This document shows, piece by piece, positions 50,842 to 59,997 of a stretch of DNA of 64,000 nt. The translations under genes and the position numbers were made by a program. This DNA is from an uncultured Oscillospiraceae bacterium (GTDB lineage: Bacteria > Bacillota > Clostridia > Oscillospirales > Oscillospiraceae). The stretch covers positions 1 to 64,000 of the forward strand of contig CANRFT010000004.1 in NCBI GenBank assembly GCA_947629955.1, read 5' to 3'. The notes beneath the pieces are model-generated. The model did no database searches. It was not told where the DNA came from and worked only from the letters and a program-made list of their open reading frames with translations. The first letter of the stretch is position 1. Every line of letters begins with the position of its first letter.

Positions 50842-51156
50842 ATGCAAAACCGCGTCACCGTCACCGTGGGGGGCCTGAGCTACACCCTGCTGGCCGCCGA
50901 GGGAGAGGACTACATCCGCAAGGTAGCCGATTATGTCAACGGCAAGATGAAGGAGACCGCCCAGGGAGGCAAGATCTCCCAGCTGGACTGCGCCATCCTC
51001 ACCGCCTTCAACATCGCCGACGACCGCTTCAAGGAGCAGGACGCCTCCGAGAATCTCCGCCGCCAGTGCAAGGAGATGATGGAGGAGAACTCCAAGATGA
51101 AGATGGAGCTCAGCGAGGCCAAGCGGGAGATCTTCAAGCTCCAGCAGAAGCGGTAA
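50842..51156 (+). CDS. zapA: Cell division protein ZapA
   Basis: This small FtsZ-ring stabilising protein of 104 residues has the N-terminal 'NRVTVTVGGLSYTLLAAEGEDYIRKVADYVN' strand-helix pattern of ZapA (split in two motifs) and a C-terminal coiled coil. ATG has GGGAGGAG upstream. The gene precedes the U32 peptidase gene, an order common in Clostridia. Confidence 0.88.
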   Translation: MQNRVTVTVGGLSYTLLAAEGEDYIRKVADYVNGKMKETAQGGKISQLDCAILTAFNIADDRFKEQDASENLRRQCKEMMEENSKMKMELSEAKREIFKLQQKR

Positions 51157-51165
51157 CCGCGGACA

Positions 51166-51192
51166 GTAGGGGCCGATGTCCCCATCGGCCCG
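51166..51192. repeat. 27-base palindromic repeat, copy 1
   Basis: This G/C-rich palindrome (starts GTAGGGGCCGATG) between zapA and the U32 gene is the exact reverse complement of 63858-63884, 12.7 kb away. Confidence 0.8.
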
Positions 51193-51223
51193 TAGCTTAT
51201 ATTTTTCCATCGGAGGATCACTC

Positions 51224-53308
51224 ATGGAACTGCTGGCCCCTGCGGGCAGCCGGGAGGCCCTGCGCGCCGCGGTGTGCGGAGGGGCCAACGCGGTATACCT
51301 GGGATTCGGACAATTCAACGCCCGCCGCGGCGCCCGGAATTTCACCTCCGAGGAGTTTGCGGAGGCGGTTTCTTATTGCCATCTGCGAGGGGTCAAGGTC
51401 TATCTGACGCTGAACACCCTCTGCTCTGACCGGGAGATGGCCGCGGCGGCGGACTGCGCCGTGGAGGCCTCCCGGCTGGGGGCGGACGGGGTGCTGGTGC
51501 AGGACATGGGGCTGGTGCGCATCCTGCGCCAGGTGGCCCCCGATCTGCCCGTCCACGCCTCCACCCAGATGACTATCCACAACCTGGACGGCGTCAAGGC
51601 GGCGGCCGACCTGGGGATGAAGCGGGTGGTGCTGGGCAGGGAACTGTCCAAAAAGGACATCGCCTATATCTGTGAGCGCTCTCCCATCGAGATCGAGGTA
51701 TTCGTCCACGGGGCGCTGTGCATGTGCTGGTCGGGCCAGTGCTTTCTGTCCTCGGTGATCGGCGGGCGCAGCGGCAACCGGGGCATGTGCGCCCAGCCCT
51801 GCCGCCTGCCCTACGGCTGGGGAGACGAGCTGGCCGAGAGCTACCCCCTGTCCCTGAAGGACCTGTCCATGGCCGGCCATCTCAAAGAACTGAAGGAGAT
51901 GGGGGTGGCCTGCGTCAAGATCGAGGGGCGCATGAAGCGCCCGGAATACGTCTATATCGTTACCAAGACCTATGCCTCCGCCCTGCTGGACGGCCGGGAG
52001 CCCTCCCCTGCGGAGGTGCGTCGGCTGGAGCAGGCCTTCTCCCGCCAGGGCTTTACCGACGGGTATTTCACTGGCAAAAAGGGCCCCGATATGTTCGGCG
52101 TCCGGCAGGACACCTCTGAGCCCCGTGAGCTGTTCGCCGCCGTCCGGGAGACCATCGAAAAGGGGGAGGGTCCCAGGGTGCCGGTGAGTTTCTACGCCAT
52201 GCTCCGCGTGGGCCAGCCGGTACGGGTGGGGGTGGAGGACCCCGAGGGCCGCCAGGCCGTCGTCTCCGGCGAGCTGCCCGAACTGGCCCGGAACCGGCCC
52301 GTCACCCGGCAGGTGGTGGAGGCTCAGCTGGGCAAGACCGGCGGCACCCCTTACCGGGCGGAGCGGACCTTCGCCCTGGTGGAGGACGGGCTGTCCGTCC
52401 CCCTGTCGGCCATCAACGGCCTGCGGCGTCGGGCCCTGGAGGAGCTGTCCCGCCAGCGGACCGCTTTGCCGGAGCGCCGCCACGGGCAGTACAGCATGGG
52501 CGCCCGGTACGAGAATTTCCGGGGGGAGCCGGCGGTGCAGGTGTCTCTGCGCCGGGCGGAGCAGATCACCTTCGAGCTGCTGAAGCGCCGGCCCGATCTG
52601 CTCATCCTCCCGGCGGAGGAGATCGCCGCCCACCCGGACGAGATCCGGGCGGTGATGGACCGGCAGGTGCCGGTGGCGGCGGCACTGCCCCGCATCTGCC
52701 TGGATTGGGAGCTGGACGAGCTGCGCCGGCAGCTGGAAACATGCCGCAGGGCCGGCGTCACCGACGCCTTTGTAGGCAACCTGGGCCTCGCCGTCCCGGC
52801 AAGGGAGCTGGGCCTCTCCCTCCGGGGGGACTTCGGCCTCCATGTGTTCAACAGCCAGGCCATCAAGGAGTACAAGCGCCTGGGCTTCCAGACCCTCACC
52901 GCCTCTTTTGAACTGAAGCTGGCCCAGATCCGGGACCTGGCCAAGGCCATCCCGGTGGAACTCATCGCCTACGGCCGCCTGCCCCTGATGATCACCGAGA
53001 ACTGCGCCATCAAGAACCAATCAGGCAAGTGCGTGTGCGGGAACGTGAATCAGCTCACCGACCGGAAGGGCGTCCGCTTCCCGGTGGAGCGGGCCCCCGG
53101 CTGCCGCAATGAGATCCTCAACGCCAACAAGCTGTTTCTGGCGGACAAAGAGGCGGACTACCGGCGCTCCGGCGTGTCCGCCATCCGGCTGCTGTTCACC
53201 ACCGAGAACGGCGTGGAGTGCGCCCAGGTGCTGGACCGCTACCGGGGGAAGGGAAGCTACACCCCCAACGGCTACACCCGGGGCCTCTACTACCGGGACG
53301 TGGAATAA
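51224..53308 (+). CDS. U32 family peptidase / rRNA hydroxylation-type protein
   Basis: This 694-residue protein has the U32 domain: 'MELLAPAGSREALRAAVCGGANAVYLG' (split), 'VHASTQMTIHN', and the cysteine motif 'HGALCMCWSGQCFLSS...GNRGMCAQPCR', which binds an iron-sulfur cluster in RlhA-type members. A DUF3656 insert lies in the middle and a C-terminal part has 'CVCGNVNQLTDRKG'. RlhA in E. coli hydroxylates C2501 of 23S rRNA; whether this one does is open. ATG 51224 with GGAGGA is the start. Confidence 0.88.
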   Translation: MELLAPAGSREALRAAVCGGANAVYLGFGQFNARRGARNFTSEEFAEAVSYCHLRGVKVYLTLNTLCSDREMAAAADCAVEASRLGADGVLVQDMGLVRILRQVAPDLPVHASTQMTIHNLDGVKAAADLGMKRVVLGRELSKKDIAYICERSPIEIEVFVHGALCMCWSGQCFLSSVIGGRSGNRGMCAQPCRLPYGWGDELAESYPLSLKDLSMAGHLKELKEMGVACVKIEGRMKRPEYVYIVTKTYASALLDGREPSPAEVRRLEQAFSRQGFTDGYFTGKKGPDMFGVRQDTSEPRELFAAVRETIEKGEGPRVPVSFYAMLRVGQPVRVGVEDPEGRQAVVSGELPELARNRPVTRQVVEAQLGKTGGTPYRAERTFALVEDGLSVPLSAINGLRRRALEELSRQRTALPERRHGQYSMGARYENFRGEPAVQVSLRRAEQITFELLKRRPDLLILPAEEIAAHPDEIRAVMDRQVPVAAALPRICLDWELDELRRQLETCRRAGVTDAFVGNLGLAVPARELGLSLRGDFGLHVFNSQAIKEYKRLGFQTLTASFELKLAQIRDLAKAIPVELIAYGRLPLMITENCAIKNQSGKCVCGNVNQLTDRKGVRFPVERAPGCRNEILNANKLFLADKEADYRRSGVSAIRLLFTTENGVECAQVLDRYRGKGSYTPNGYTRGLYYRDVE

Positions 53309-53327
53309 GGCGGGCCGCCCCTCATCC

Positions 53328-53364
53328 GCCCCCTGCGGGGGCACCTTCCCCCACGGGGGGAAGG
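53328..53364. repeat. Double hairpin between U32 gene and maf
   Basis: GCCCCC/GGGGGC (53328-53342) and CCTTCCCCC/GGGGGAAGG (53344-53364) follow each other. They look like an intergenic REP-type sequence. Confidence 0.5.
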
Positions 53365-53384
53365 CTCAAAAGGAGTTAATCTGA

Positions 53385-53978
53385 ATGGATATCATTCTGG
53401 CATCACGATCCCCCCGCCGCAAGGCGCTGCTGGAGCAGATCGGCCTGACCTTCCGCGTCCACGTCTCCGATGTGGACGAGACGACGCCTCCCGGCCTCGC
53501 CCCCGCTGCCATGGTGGAGGAACTGTCCCGCCGGAAGGCGGCCGCCGTGGCCGCCCAGGAGGGGCCGGAGCCCCTGATCATCGCCGCCGACACGGTGGTG
53601 GCCATCGGGGATGTCATCCTGGGCAAGCCCCACAGCCCGGAGGACGCCTTTGCCATGCTGTCCGCCCTGTCCGGCCGGGAGCATCATGTCTACACCGGCG
53701 TCACTGTCATGCGGGGTGGGAAAGCCGTCACCTTCCACGAAAGCACCGCCGTCCGCTTCCGTCCCCTGTCCGAGGGGGACATCCGGGGTTATATCGCCAC
53801 CGGGGAGCCCATGGACAAGGCGGGGGCCTACGGCATCCAGAGCCGGGGCGCCCTGCTGGTGGAGGGCATCGCCGGCGACTACGGCAACGTGGTGGGTCTG
53901 CCCCTGTTCCGGCTGGGCCGGGTGCTGGCCGAGGACTTCGGCCTGCCCCCTTTCAAACCTGAGAGGAGCGGTTTATGA
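53385..53978 (+). CDS. maf: Maf-family nucleoside triphosphate pyrophosphatase
   Basis: This 197-residue protein hydrolyses non-canonical or surplus nucleoside triphosphates (dTTP/UTP type in YhdE-like members). The motif 'ILASRSPRRKALLEQIG' (residues 4-20), 'IAADTVV' and 'ATGEPMDKAGAYGIQ' are diagnostic. It overlaps mreC by four bases (ATGA). Confidence 0.93.
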   Translation: MDIILASRSPRRKALLEQIGLTFRVHVSDVDETTPPGLAPAAMVEELSRRKAAAVAAQEGPEPLIIAADTVVAIGDVILGKPHSPEDAFAMLSALSGREHHVYTGVTVMRGGKAVTFHESTAVRFRPLSEGDIRGYIATGEPMDKAGAYGIQSRGALLVEGIAGDYGNVVGLPLFRLGRVLAEDFGLPPFKPERSGL

Positions 53979-54811
53979 AGCAGTTTTTCAAGGACAACGG
54001 GGGCCTTCTACTGCTGGCGGCGGCGCTGTTGACGGCAGTGGTAGCGCTGGGCTCCTATATCCTGGGGGTGAACCCGCTGGCGGAGGTGCTGGAGGTGCTG
54101 GCCACCCCGGTGCGGGCCGTCTCCGCCTGGGTGACCGACTGGGCCCAGAGCCAGTACGACCGCACCTTTCAGTACGAGGCTATGGCCGCCGAAAACGAGG
54201 CCCTCCGCCGGCAGCTGGCCGAGATGGAACAGTCTGCCCGGGATGGAGAGGACGCCGTGCGGGAAAACGAGCGGCTGAAGGACCTGCTGGGCCTGGCGGA
54301 AAAGCGGCCCGAGCTGTCCTATAAGGACGCGGAGGTCACCCGCCGTTCCACCTCCAACTGGGAGTCCCAGGTGATGATCGACCGGGGCACCGTGGATGGG
54401 GTGGTGGTGGACAACTGCGTGATAGACCAGTTCGGAAACCTGGTGGGCGTGGTCACCGAGGCGGGCCTCAACTGGGCCACAGTCACCACCATTCTGGATC
54501 CCGACGCCCAGTTGGGCGGCCGGGTGGCCCGGGCCGACGCGGACGCCATCCTTCAGGGGGACTTCACCCTGATGCTGGAGGGACTTTTGAAGCTGTCCTT
54601 CCTGTCGGAGGACGCCCAGCTGCTGGCAGGGGACCAGGTGGCCACCTCAGGCCTGGGCGGGGTGTACCCGGAGGACATCCTGGTGGGCAGAGTGAAGGAC
54701 CTCCGCACCGATGCGGACGGCATCAGCCGCTATGCGGTAGTGGAGCCCGCCGCCGATATCCGAGACATCAAGTACGTCTACGTGATCACCGATTACGACG
54801 GCGGGGAGTGA
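53975..54811 (+). CDS. mreC: Rod shape-determining protein MreC
   Basis: This 278-residue protein has one N-terminal transmembrane helix (LLLLAAALLTAVVALGSYIL), a coiled coil (AAENEALRRQLAEMEQ) and the paired beta domains with 'VMIDRGTVDGV' and 'ATSGLGGVYPEDILVGRV'. MreC organises cell-wall elongation. mreB and mreD are not adjacent, which is unusual for the maf-mreC context. Confidence 0.92.
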   Translation: MKQFFKDNGGLLLLAAALLTAVVALGSYILGVNPLAEVLEVLATPVRAVSAWVTDWAQSQYDRTFQYEAMAAENEALRRQLAEMEQSARDGEDAVRENERLKDLLGLAEKRPELSYKDAEVTRRSTSNWESQVMIDRGTVDGVVVDNCVIDQFGNLVGVVTEAGLNWATVTTILDPDAQLGGRVARADADAILQGDFTLMLEGLLKLSFLSEDAQLLAGDQVATSGLGGVYPEDILVGRVKDLRTDADGISRYAVVEPAADIRDIKYVYVITDYDGGE

Positions 54812-54845
54812 TTCCCCGCCGTTTCAAGAGAAAGAGGGAGAGACC

Positions 54846-57479
54846 ATGGCTGAGATGACCCCTATGATGCGGCAATACTGGCAGATCAAGGAGCAGTACC
54901 CCGACTGCCTGCTGTTCTTCCGCCTGGGCGACTTCTATGAGATGTTCCACGACGACGCCAAGATCGGCACCGAGGAGCTGGGCCTCACCCTCACCACCCG
55001 GGACCGGGGCAAGCCGGAGGACCAGCGGGTGCCCATGTGCGGGGTGCCCTATCACTCCGCCCAGAACTACATCGCCCGGCTCATCAAGCGGGGGTACAAG
55101 GTGGCCATTTGTGAGCAGATGGAGGACCCCGCCCTGGCAAAAGGGCTGGTGGACCGGGACATCATCCGCATCGTCACCCCCGGCACCGCCATGGACGACG
55201 TGATGCTGGATGAGAGCCGCAACAACTTCATCTGCGCCATCTACGAGGACAGCGCCGGGGCCGCCCTGGCCCAGTGCGATTTGTCCACCGGCCAGTTCAC
55301 CGCCGTCCCCTTCACCGGGGAGGGCTGGCTGACCCATCTGATGAACCGGCTGTCCGCCTGCCCCCCCAGCGAGGCCATCCTGTCCGACGGGGCGGCCGCG
55401 GAAAAGGAACTGACCGACTTTCTGCGGGAGCGGCTGGGCTGTCTCTGTGAGAACGGGGGAGAGGCCCCCTTCCGCCCCGCCCAGGCCAGGGAGGCTCTGA
55501 CCGCCTGCGGGGTGTGGAGCGGGGAGGAACTGCCCGGCGACCCGGTCGCCCTGCTGTGCTATCAGGCGGCGGGGGCGCTGGCCGCCTACCTGTCCGAGAC
55601 TCAAAAGACAGACCTGAGCCATCTCACCGCCCTGGAGATCGACGGCGCGGCCAGGCCCCGGTATCTGGAGCTGGACCTGACCGCCCGCCGGACCCTGGAG
55701 CTCACCGAGACCATCCGGGGTCAGGAGAAAAAGGGCTCCCTGCTGTGGGTGCTGGACCGCACCCGCACCCCCATGGGCCACCGGCTCATCCGCGCCTGGA
55801 TCGAGCAGCCCCTCCGGGACCCGGCCGCCATCGCCGTGCGGCAGGATCAGGTGGCCGCCATCGCCGGCGACACGGTGACCCGGGAGGAGTTGTCCCTGAC
55901 CCTCCGGCGGGTGCCCGACCTGGAGCGGCTCATCGGCAAGGTGTCCTACGGCAGCGCCAACGCCCGGGATATGCTCACCCTGGCGGAAGGGTTGGGGGTG
56001 CTGCCTGAGTTGGCCGGACAGGCCGCCCCCCTGGCCCAGGCGGCCCCCCGCCGGTTCGGCTTTTTAGAGCGGTTCACGGAGCTTCAGGACCTGCAGGCCC
56101 TCCTCCGCTCCGCCATCCGGGACGACGAGGACGGCCACCGCCTGCCCTTCACCATCCGGGAGGGGGACTTCATCCGCAAGGGCTACAACGAGGAGGTGGA
56201 CCACCTCCGGGACGTGCTGGACCACGGGGCGGACATGGTGGCCGCCCTGGAGACCCGCGAAAAAGAGCGCACCGGCATCAAGAGCCTGAAAGTGCGCTAC
56301 AATAAGGTGTTCGGCTACTACATCGAGGTGTCCAAAAGCTATTTCTCCCTGGTGCCCGACGACTACATCCGCAAGCAGACCCTGGTGAACTGCGAACGGT
56401 TCTTCACCCAAGAGCTGAAGGACCTGGAGCACGAGATCCTGTCCGCTCAGAGCCGGGTGGTGGCGCTGGAGTACCAGTTGTTCTGCGAACTGCGGGAGAC
56501 CGCCGCCGGCCGGGTACGTCAGGTGCAGCAGGCCGCCGCCGGGGTGGCCGCGCTGGACGTGCTCACCTCCTTCGCCGCCGTGGCGGTGGAGAACGGCTAC
56601 TGCCGCCCGGTGGTGGACGACAGCGGCGTCATCGACATCGAGGAGGGCCGCCACCCGGTGGTGGAGAAGATGCTGAAGGACAGCCTCTTCGTCCCCAACG
56701 ACGCCTATATGGACGGCGGGGCGGACCGGCTGGCCATTATCACCGGGCCCAACATGGCGGGTAAGTCCACCTATATGCGCCAAGTGGCCCTCATCGTCCT
56801 CATGGCCCAGATGGGCTCCTTCGTGCCGGCCAGGTCCGCCCGGATCGGGGCGGTGGACCGGGTGTTCACCCGCATCGGCGCGTCCGACGACCTGTCCGCC
56901 GGCCAGTCCACCTTCATGGTGGAGATGACCGAGGTGGCCCAGATGCTGAAAAACGCCACCAGCAAGTCCCTGCTGATCCTGGACGAGATCGGCCGGGGCA
57001 CCTCCACCTACGACGGCATGTCCATCGCCCGGGCGGTGCTGGAATACTGCGCCGACAAAAAGAAGCTGGGGGCGAAGACCCTCTTCGCCACTCACTATCA
57101 CGAGCTGACCGAGGTGGAGCAGTCCATCGAGGGGGTCAAAAACTACCACATCGCCGCCAAAAAGCGGGGGGACGGCATCGTGTTTTTGCGGAAGATCGTC
57201 CCCGGCGGGGCGGACCAGAGCTACGGCATCGAGGTGGCGAAATTGGCCGGGGTGCCCGCAAAGGTCATTGACCGGGCCCGCTCGATTCTGGCCGAGCTGG
57301 AGGAGCGGGGCGGGGCCGCCCCCGTCCAAAGCGCCGCGTCTGACGGCGGCGACCAGTTTTCCCTGGGGGACATGGCGGGCTCCGCCGTGCTGGACACCCT
57401 CCGTAATACCTCGGTGGAGACTCTGACCCCCATCGAGGCCATGAACTTGCTCTACCAGCTGAAACAGCGGCTGTCCTGA
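54846..57479 (+). CDS. mutS: DNA mismatch repair protein MutS
   Basis: This 877-residue mismatch sensor starts 'MTPMMRQYWQIKEQYPDCLLFFRLGDFYEMF', shown here as the domain I motif with the mismatch-wedge FYE. The ATPase domain has Walker A 'ITGPNMAGKSTYMRQ' (about residues 633-647), 'ILDEIGRGTSTYDG' (Walker B) and 'THYHEL'. The C-terminal clamp-binding and dimerization region is present. MutL is not adjacent in this window. Confidence 0.96.
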   Translation: MAEMTPMMRQYWQIKEQYPDCLLFFRLGDFYEMFHDDAKIGTEELGLTLTTRDRGKPEDQRVPMCGVPYHSAQNYIARLIKRGYKVAICEQMEDPALAKGLVDRDIIRIVTPGTAMDDVMLDESRNNFICAIYEDSAGAALAQCDLSTGQFTAVPFTGEGWLTHLMNRLSACPPSEAILSDGAAAEKELTDFLRERLGCLCENGGEAPFRPAQAREALTACGVWSGEELPGDPVALLCYQAAGALAAYLSETQKTDLSHLTALEIDGAARPRYLELDLTARRTLELTETIRGQEKKGSLLWVLDRTRTPMGHRLIRAWIEQPLRDPAAIAVRQDQVAAIAGDTVTREELSLTLRRVPDLERLIGKVSYGSANARDMLTLAEGLGVLPELAGQAAPLAQAAPRRFGFLERFTELQDLQALLRSAIRDDEDGHRLPFTIREGDFIRKGYNEEVDHLRDVLDHGADMVAALETREKERTGIKSLKVRYNKVFGYYIEVSKSYFSLVPDDYIRKQTLVNCERFFTQELKDLEHEILSAQSRVVALEYQLFCELRETAAGRVRQVQQAAAGVAALDVLTSFAAVAVENGYCRPVVDDSGVIDIEEGRHPVVEKMLKDSLFVPNDAYMDGGADRLAIITGPNMAGKSTYMRQVALIVLMAQMGSFVPARSARIGAVDRVFTRIGASDDLSAGQSTFMVEMTEVAQMLKNATSKSLLILDEIGRGTSTYDGMSIARAVLEYCADKKKLGAKTLFATHYHELTEVEQSIEGVKNYHIAAKKRGDGIVFLRKIVPGGADQSYGIEVAKLAGVPAKVIDRARSILAELEERGGAAPVQSAASDGGDQFSLGDMAGSAVLDTLRNTSVETLTPIEAMNLLYQLKQRLS

Positions 57480-57537
57480 GACAGGGGAGCGGCGGGAACA
57501 AGAAGACGACATAGGCACAGAAGATTGGGAACGAAAC

Positions 57538-57566
57538 GGGGGACAGCCTGGAACAGGCTGTCCCCC
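57538..57566. terminator. Bidirectional terminator between mutS and the LacI gene
   Basis: A perfect 13-base stem (GGGGGACAGCCTG 57538-57550, complement 57554-57566) with a three-base loop lies between convergent genes. Confidence 0.8.
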
Positions 57567-57590
57567 ATACTTATTATATTGGGTACTCTC

Positions 57591-58586
57591 TCAGGTGCTC
57601 TCCCGTTTGACCAGAGTGGCCGCTAAGGCCAGGTGCTGGAGTCCCGGTTTCCGGTCCTCCGGGGCCTCGATCTCCTCCACGATCATCCGCACGGCCTTGC
57701 TGCCCATCTCATAGGCGGGCATCTCCATGGAGGTCATGGAGGTCTCCAGCATCCCGCCCACCGAATGGCCTGTGAGACTGATGACCCGGACCCGCCCCGG
57801 CATCTCCACGCTCCGCTCCTTCAGCACCCGGATGGCGCCGAGCCCCTGGATATCCACGGCGGCGATGATGGCGTCCAGCCCAGGCACCTCCTCCAGCAGC
57901 TGTTCCGCGCACTCATAGCCGTACTCAAAGCTGTTCACCGGTTGGGAGCAGGCGCTGAAGTTTTCCTCCAGCCCCAGTTCCCGCACCGCCCGGCAGTAGC
58001 CGTCCTGCCGCTCTTTGTAGGGGGCCAGGTGGAGGGAGCCGCTGATCAGGCCGATGTGACGGCAGCCCTTGCCGTACAGATACTGCACCGCGTCGTACCC
58101 GCAGGACACATAGTCCACCGTGACGCTGCTGATCCGGGGGTCCTGCTTTCGGACGATCTGGAGCACCGGGATACCGCTGGCCCGGATGTCCCGCAGCAGG
58201 CGGCCGTTGTGCCCGGTAGCGGCGATGATGATGCCGTCGGCAAAGCCGCCCCGAAGCCGGCCCAGACACTCCTTCTCGGTGGCGGCGTCGTCCTCGGTGA
58301 CGCATACCAGGGTGGCGTAGCCCTGCCGCCGGCCCTCCTCCTCGATGCCCTGGAGGATCTCCGAGAAGATGGCCAGATGGAGCCGGGGCACCACCACGCC
58401 GATGGTGTGCCGCCGCCCCTGCCGCAGGGCCTGCGCCACCACGTTCGGATGATAGCCCAGCTCCTTGGCCGCCGCGTAGACCCGTGCCTTGGTGTCCGGG
58501 TGGACGTATGAGGTGTTGTTCAGCGCTCTGGATACGGTGCTCACGTCCACGCACGCCAGCCGCGCCACATCTTTTAGAGTCGCCAT
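57591..58586 (-). CDS. LacI-family transcriptional regulator
   Basis: This 331-residue repressor has the LacI headpiece 'MATLKDVARLACVDVSTVSRALNN' (residues 1-24, split) and 'YVHPDTKARVYAAAKELGYHPN' hinge, then a periplasmic-binding-protein-like effector domain. It starts at ATG 58586 with GGAGGGACA upstream. It is divergent from the aldolase - Nramp-like operon. Its own promoter and the operon promoter each carry a CAAACGATTGCA-type operator, so it represses both. Confidence 0.9.
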   Translation of the reverse strand: MATLKDVARLACVDVSTVSRALNNTSYVHPDTKARVYAAAKELGYHPNVVAQALRQGRRHTIGVVVPRLHLAIFSEILQGIEEEGRRQGYATLVCVTEDDAATEKECLGRLRGGFADGIIIAATGHNGRLLRDIRASGIPVLQIVRKQDPRISSVTVDYVSCGYDAVQYLYGKGCRHIGLISGSLHLAPYKERQDGYCRAVRELGLEENFSACSQPVNSFEYGYECAEQLLEEVPGLDAIIAAVDIQGLGAIRVLKERSVEMPGRVRVISLTGHSVGGMLETSMTSMEMPAYEMGSKAVRMIVEEIEAPEDRKPGLQHLALAATLVKREST

Positions 58587-58602
58587 TGCCTGTCCCTCCG
58601 TG

Positions 58603-58652
58603 TGCAATCGTTTGTATAACAGCAGTATAACACAGCTTTTTTCTCGTTGCAA
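58603..58652 (-). promoter_or_regulatory. LacI gene promoter with operator
   Basis: On the minus strand TTGCAA (58647-58652) and TATACT (58624-58629) are 17 bases apart. TGCAATCGTTTGT (58603-58615) lies just after the start point and is the reverse complement of the operator at 58835-58847. Confidence 0.65.
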
Positions 58653-58741
58653 CCTTTTTTGAGCGGGCCAGGACGATTTGCAGGAGATATGGTCAATATG
58701 CACAATGCTGCGGCATATAATATAGATAAAATTACGGTTTA

Positions 58742-58776
58742 TGCAAAGCGTTGCAGACGATATGCAAAACGTTGCA
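58742..58776. promoter_or_regulatory. Two tandem LacI-type operators
   Basis: TGCAAAGCGTTGCA (58742-58755) and TGCAAAACGTTGCA (58763-58776) are 21 bases apart centre to centre, two helical turns, upstream of the operon promoter. Both fit the TGCAA...TTGCA symmetry of LacI-family operators. Confidence 0.65.
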
Positions 58777-58792
58777 GAGGTGAGCAAATCCG

Positions 58793-58847
58793 TTGACATT
58801 TGATTTGGGCCATGCTATAACTGAATCATCCTAAACAAACGATTGCA
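58793..58847 (+). promoter_or_regulatory. Operon promoter with downstream operator
   Basis: TTGACA (58793-58798), 17 bases, TATAAC (58816-58821). The operator ACAAACGATTGCA (58835-58847) lies just past the likely start point, where bound repressor would block transcription. Confidence 0.75.
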
Positions 58848-58942
58848 GAAAACGAGCTTGAGACCGTGGCGCGCGCATGGAGGAGAGACGCTGGACGCAG
58901 TCGGTAGCATCCAATCATAAAAAAGAAAAGGAGATATCTCTC

Positions 58943-59914
58943 ATGGCTAAAGTCAAGACGTTCAAGACCATCTTCCCCGCTGTTTCCGTTCCCCTGAACG
59001 ACGACTACTCCATCAACGAGCAGGAGTTCCGCGTGTATCTGCGCTGGATCAAGAGCTTTTACGGCAAGGGCATTGAGGGCCTGGTCTGCAACGGCCACAC
59101 CGGCGAGATCACCGGCCTGACCCGCGCCGAGCGCAAGCGCGTCACCGAGATCTGCGCTGAGGAGTGCGGCGACGTGATGACCATTATCTCCGGCGTCAAC
59201 TGTGAGAATACCCAGGAGTCCATCGAGATGGCCCGCGAGGCCAAAGAGGCTGGCGCCGATGGCATCCTGCTGATGCCTCCCCATATGTGGCTCCGCTTCG
59301 GCATGAACCCCAACGCTCCCTTCGAGTACATCAAGGACGTGGCCGAGGGCGCCGACATCGACATCATCATCCACCTGTATCCCGCCACCTCCAAGGCTTT
59401 CTATCCCGTGGAGACCCTGATCAAGATGTGCAAGGAGATCGACCATGTGAAGTGCATCAAGATGGGCACCCGCGTCACCTCCATCTATGAGCACGACGTC
59501 CGCCTGCTCCGCCAGGAGTGCCCGGACATCTCCCTCATCACCTGCCACGACGAGACCCTGTGCGTCAGCTGGTTCCCCGGCATGGACGGCGCCCTCATCG
59601 GCTTCGCCGGCTGTGTGCCCGAGCTGATCTGCCCCGCCCGCGAGGTCTTCGCTCACCCCGACCAGCACACCCTCAAGGAGGCCCAGGACTGGTCCGACCG
59701 CATCTACCACATCTCGCAGGCCATCTACGGCGGCGGCCAGCCCTCTGGCGAGGCCCATGCCCGCCTGAAGGAGGCCCTCTATCAGCGGGGCATCTTCTCC
59801 AACGCCCTCATGCGCAAGCCCGTCCTGCCCCTGAACCAGGAGGAGAAGGATTGGGTGGCTCTGGGTCTGGAGCGCAGCCAGCTGCCCAAGGTCGACATGG
59901 AGCAGTACAAGTAA
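58943..59914 (+). CDS. Dihydrodipicolinate synthase / N-acetylneuraminate lyase family aldolase
   Basis: This 323-residue class I aldolase of the DapA/NanA superfamily has the 'CNGHTGEITGL' phosphate/carboxylate loop, the catalytic Tyr in 'IHLYPATSKAF' and the Schiff-base Lys in 'VKCIKMGT'. ATG 58943 follows AAAGGAG; the longer in-frame start at 58877 would run back to the promoter. Being LacI-regulated and beside a transporter, it is a catabolic sugar-acid or keto-acid aldolase rather than biosynthetic DapA. The substrate is unknown. Confidence 0.85.
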   Translation: MAKVKTFKTIFPAVSVPLNDDYSINEQEFRVYLRWIKSFYGKGIEGLVCNGHTGEITGLTRAERKRVTEICAEECGDVMTIISGVNCENTQESIEMAREAKEAGADGILLMPPHMWLRFGMNPNAPFEYIKDVAEGADIDIIIHLYPATSKAFYPVETLIKMCKEIDHVKCIKMGTRVTSIYEHDVRLLRQECPDISLITCHDETLCVSWFPGMDGALIGFAGCVPELICPAREVFAHPDQHTLKEAQDWSDRIYHISQAIYGGGQPSGEAHARLKEALYQRGIFSNALMRKPVLPLNQEEKDWVALGLERSQLPKVDMEQYK

Positions 59915-59997
59915 TTACCTCCCTTCGCCATCCAAAATGGGGCGCTGCGGCAGCGCGGCGCCTCATTTTTGTCTGAGAATAAGAAAGGAGCCCGATT

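Noticed and set aside
56064..57518. 484-codon open frame on the minus strand
   Set aside because: It is antisense to mutS, with no family resemblance.
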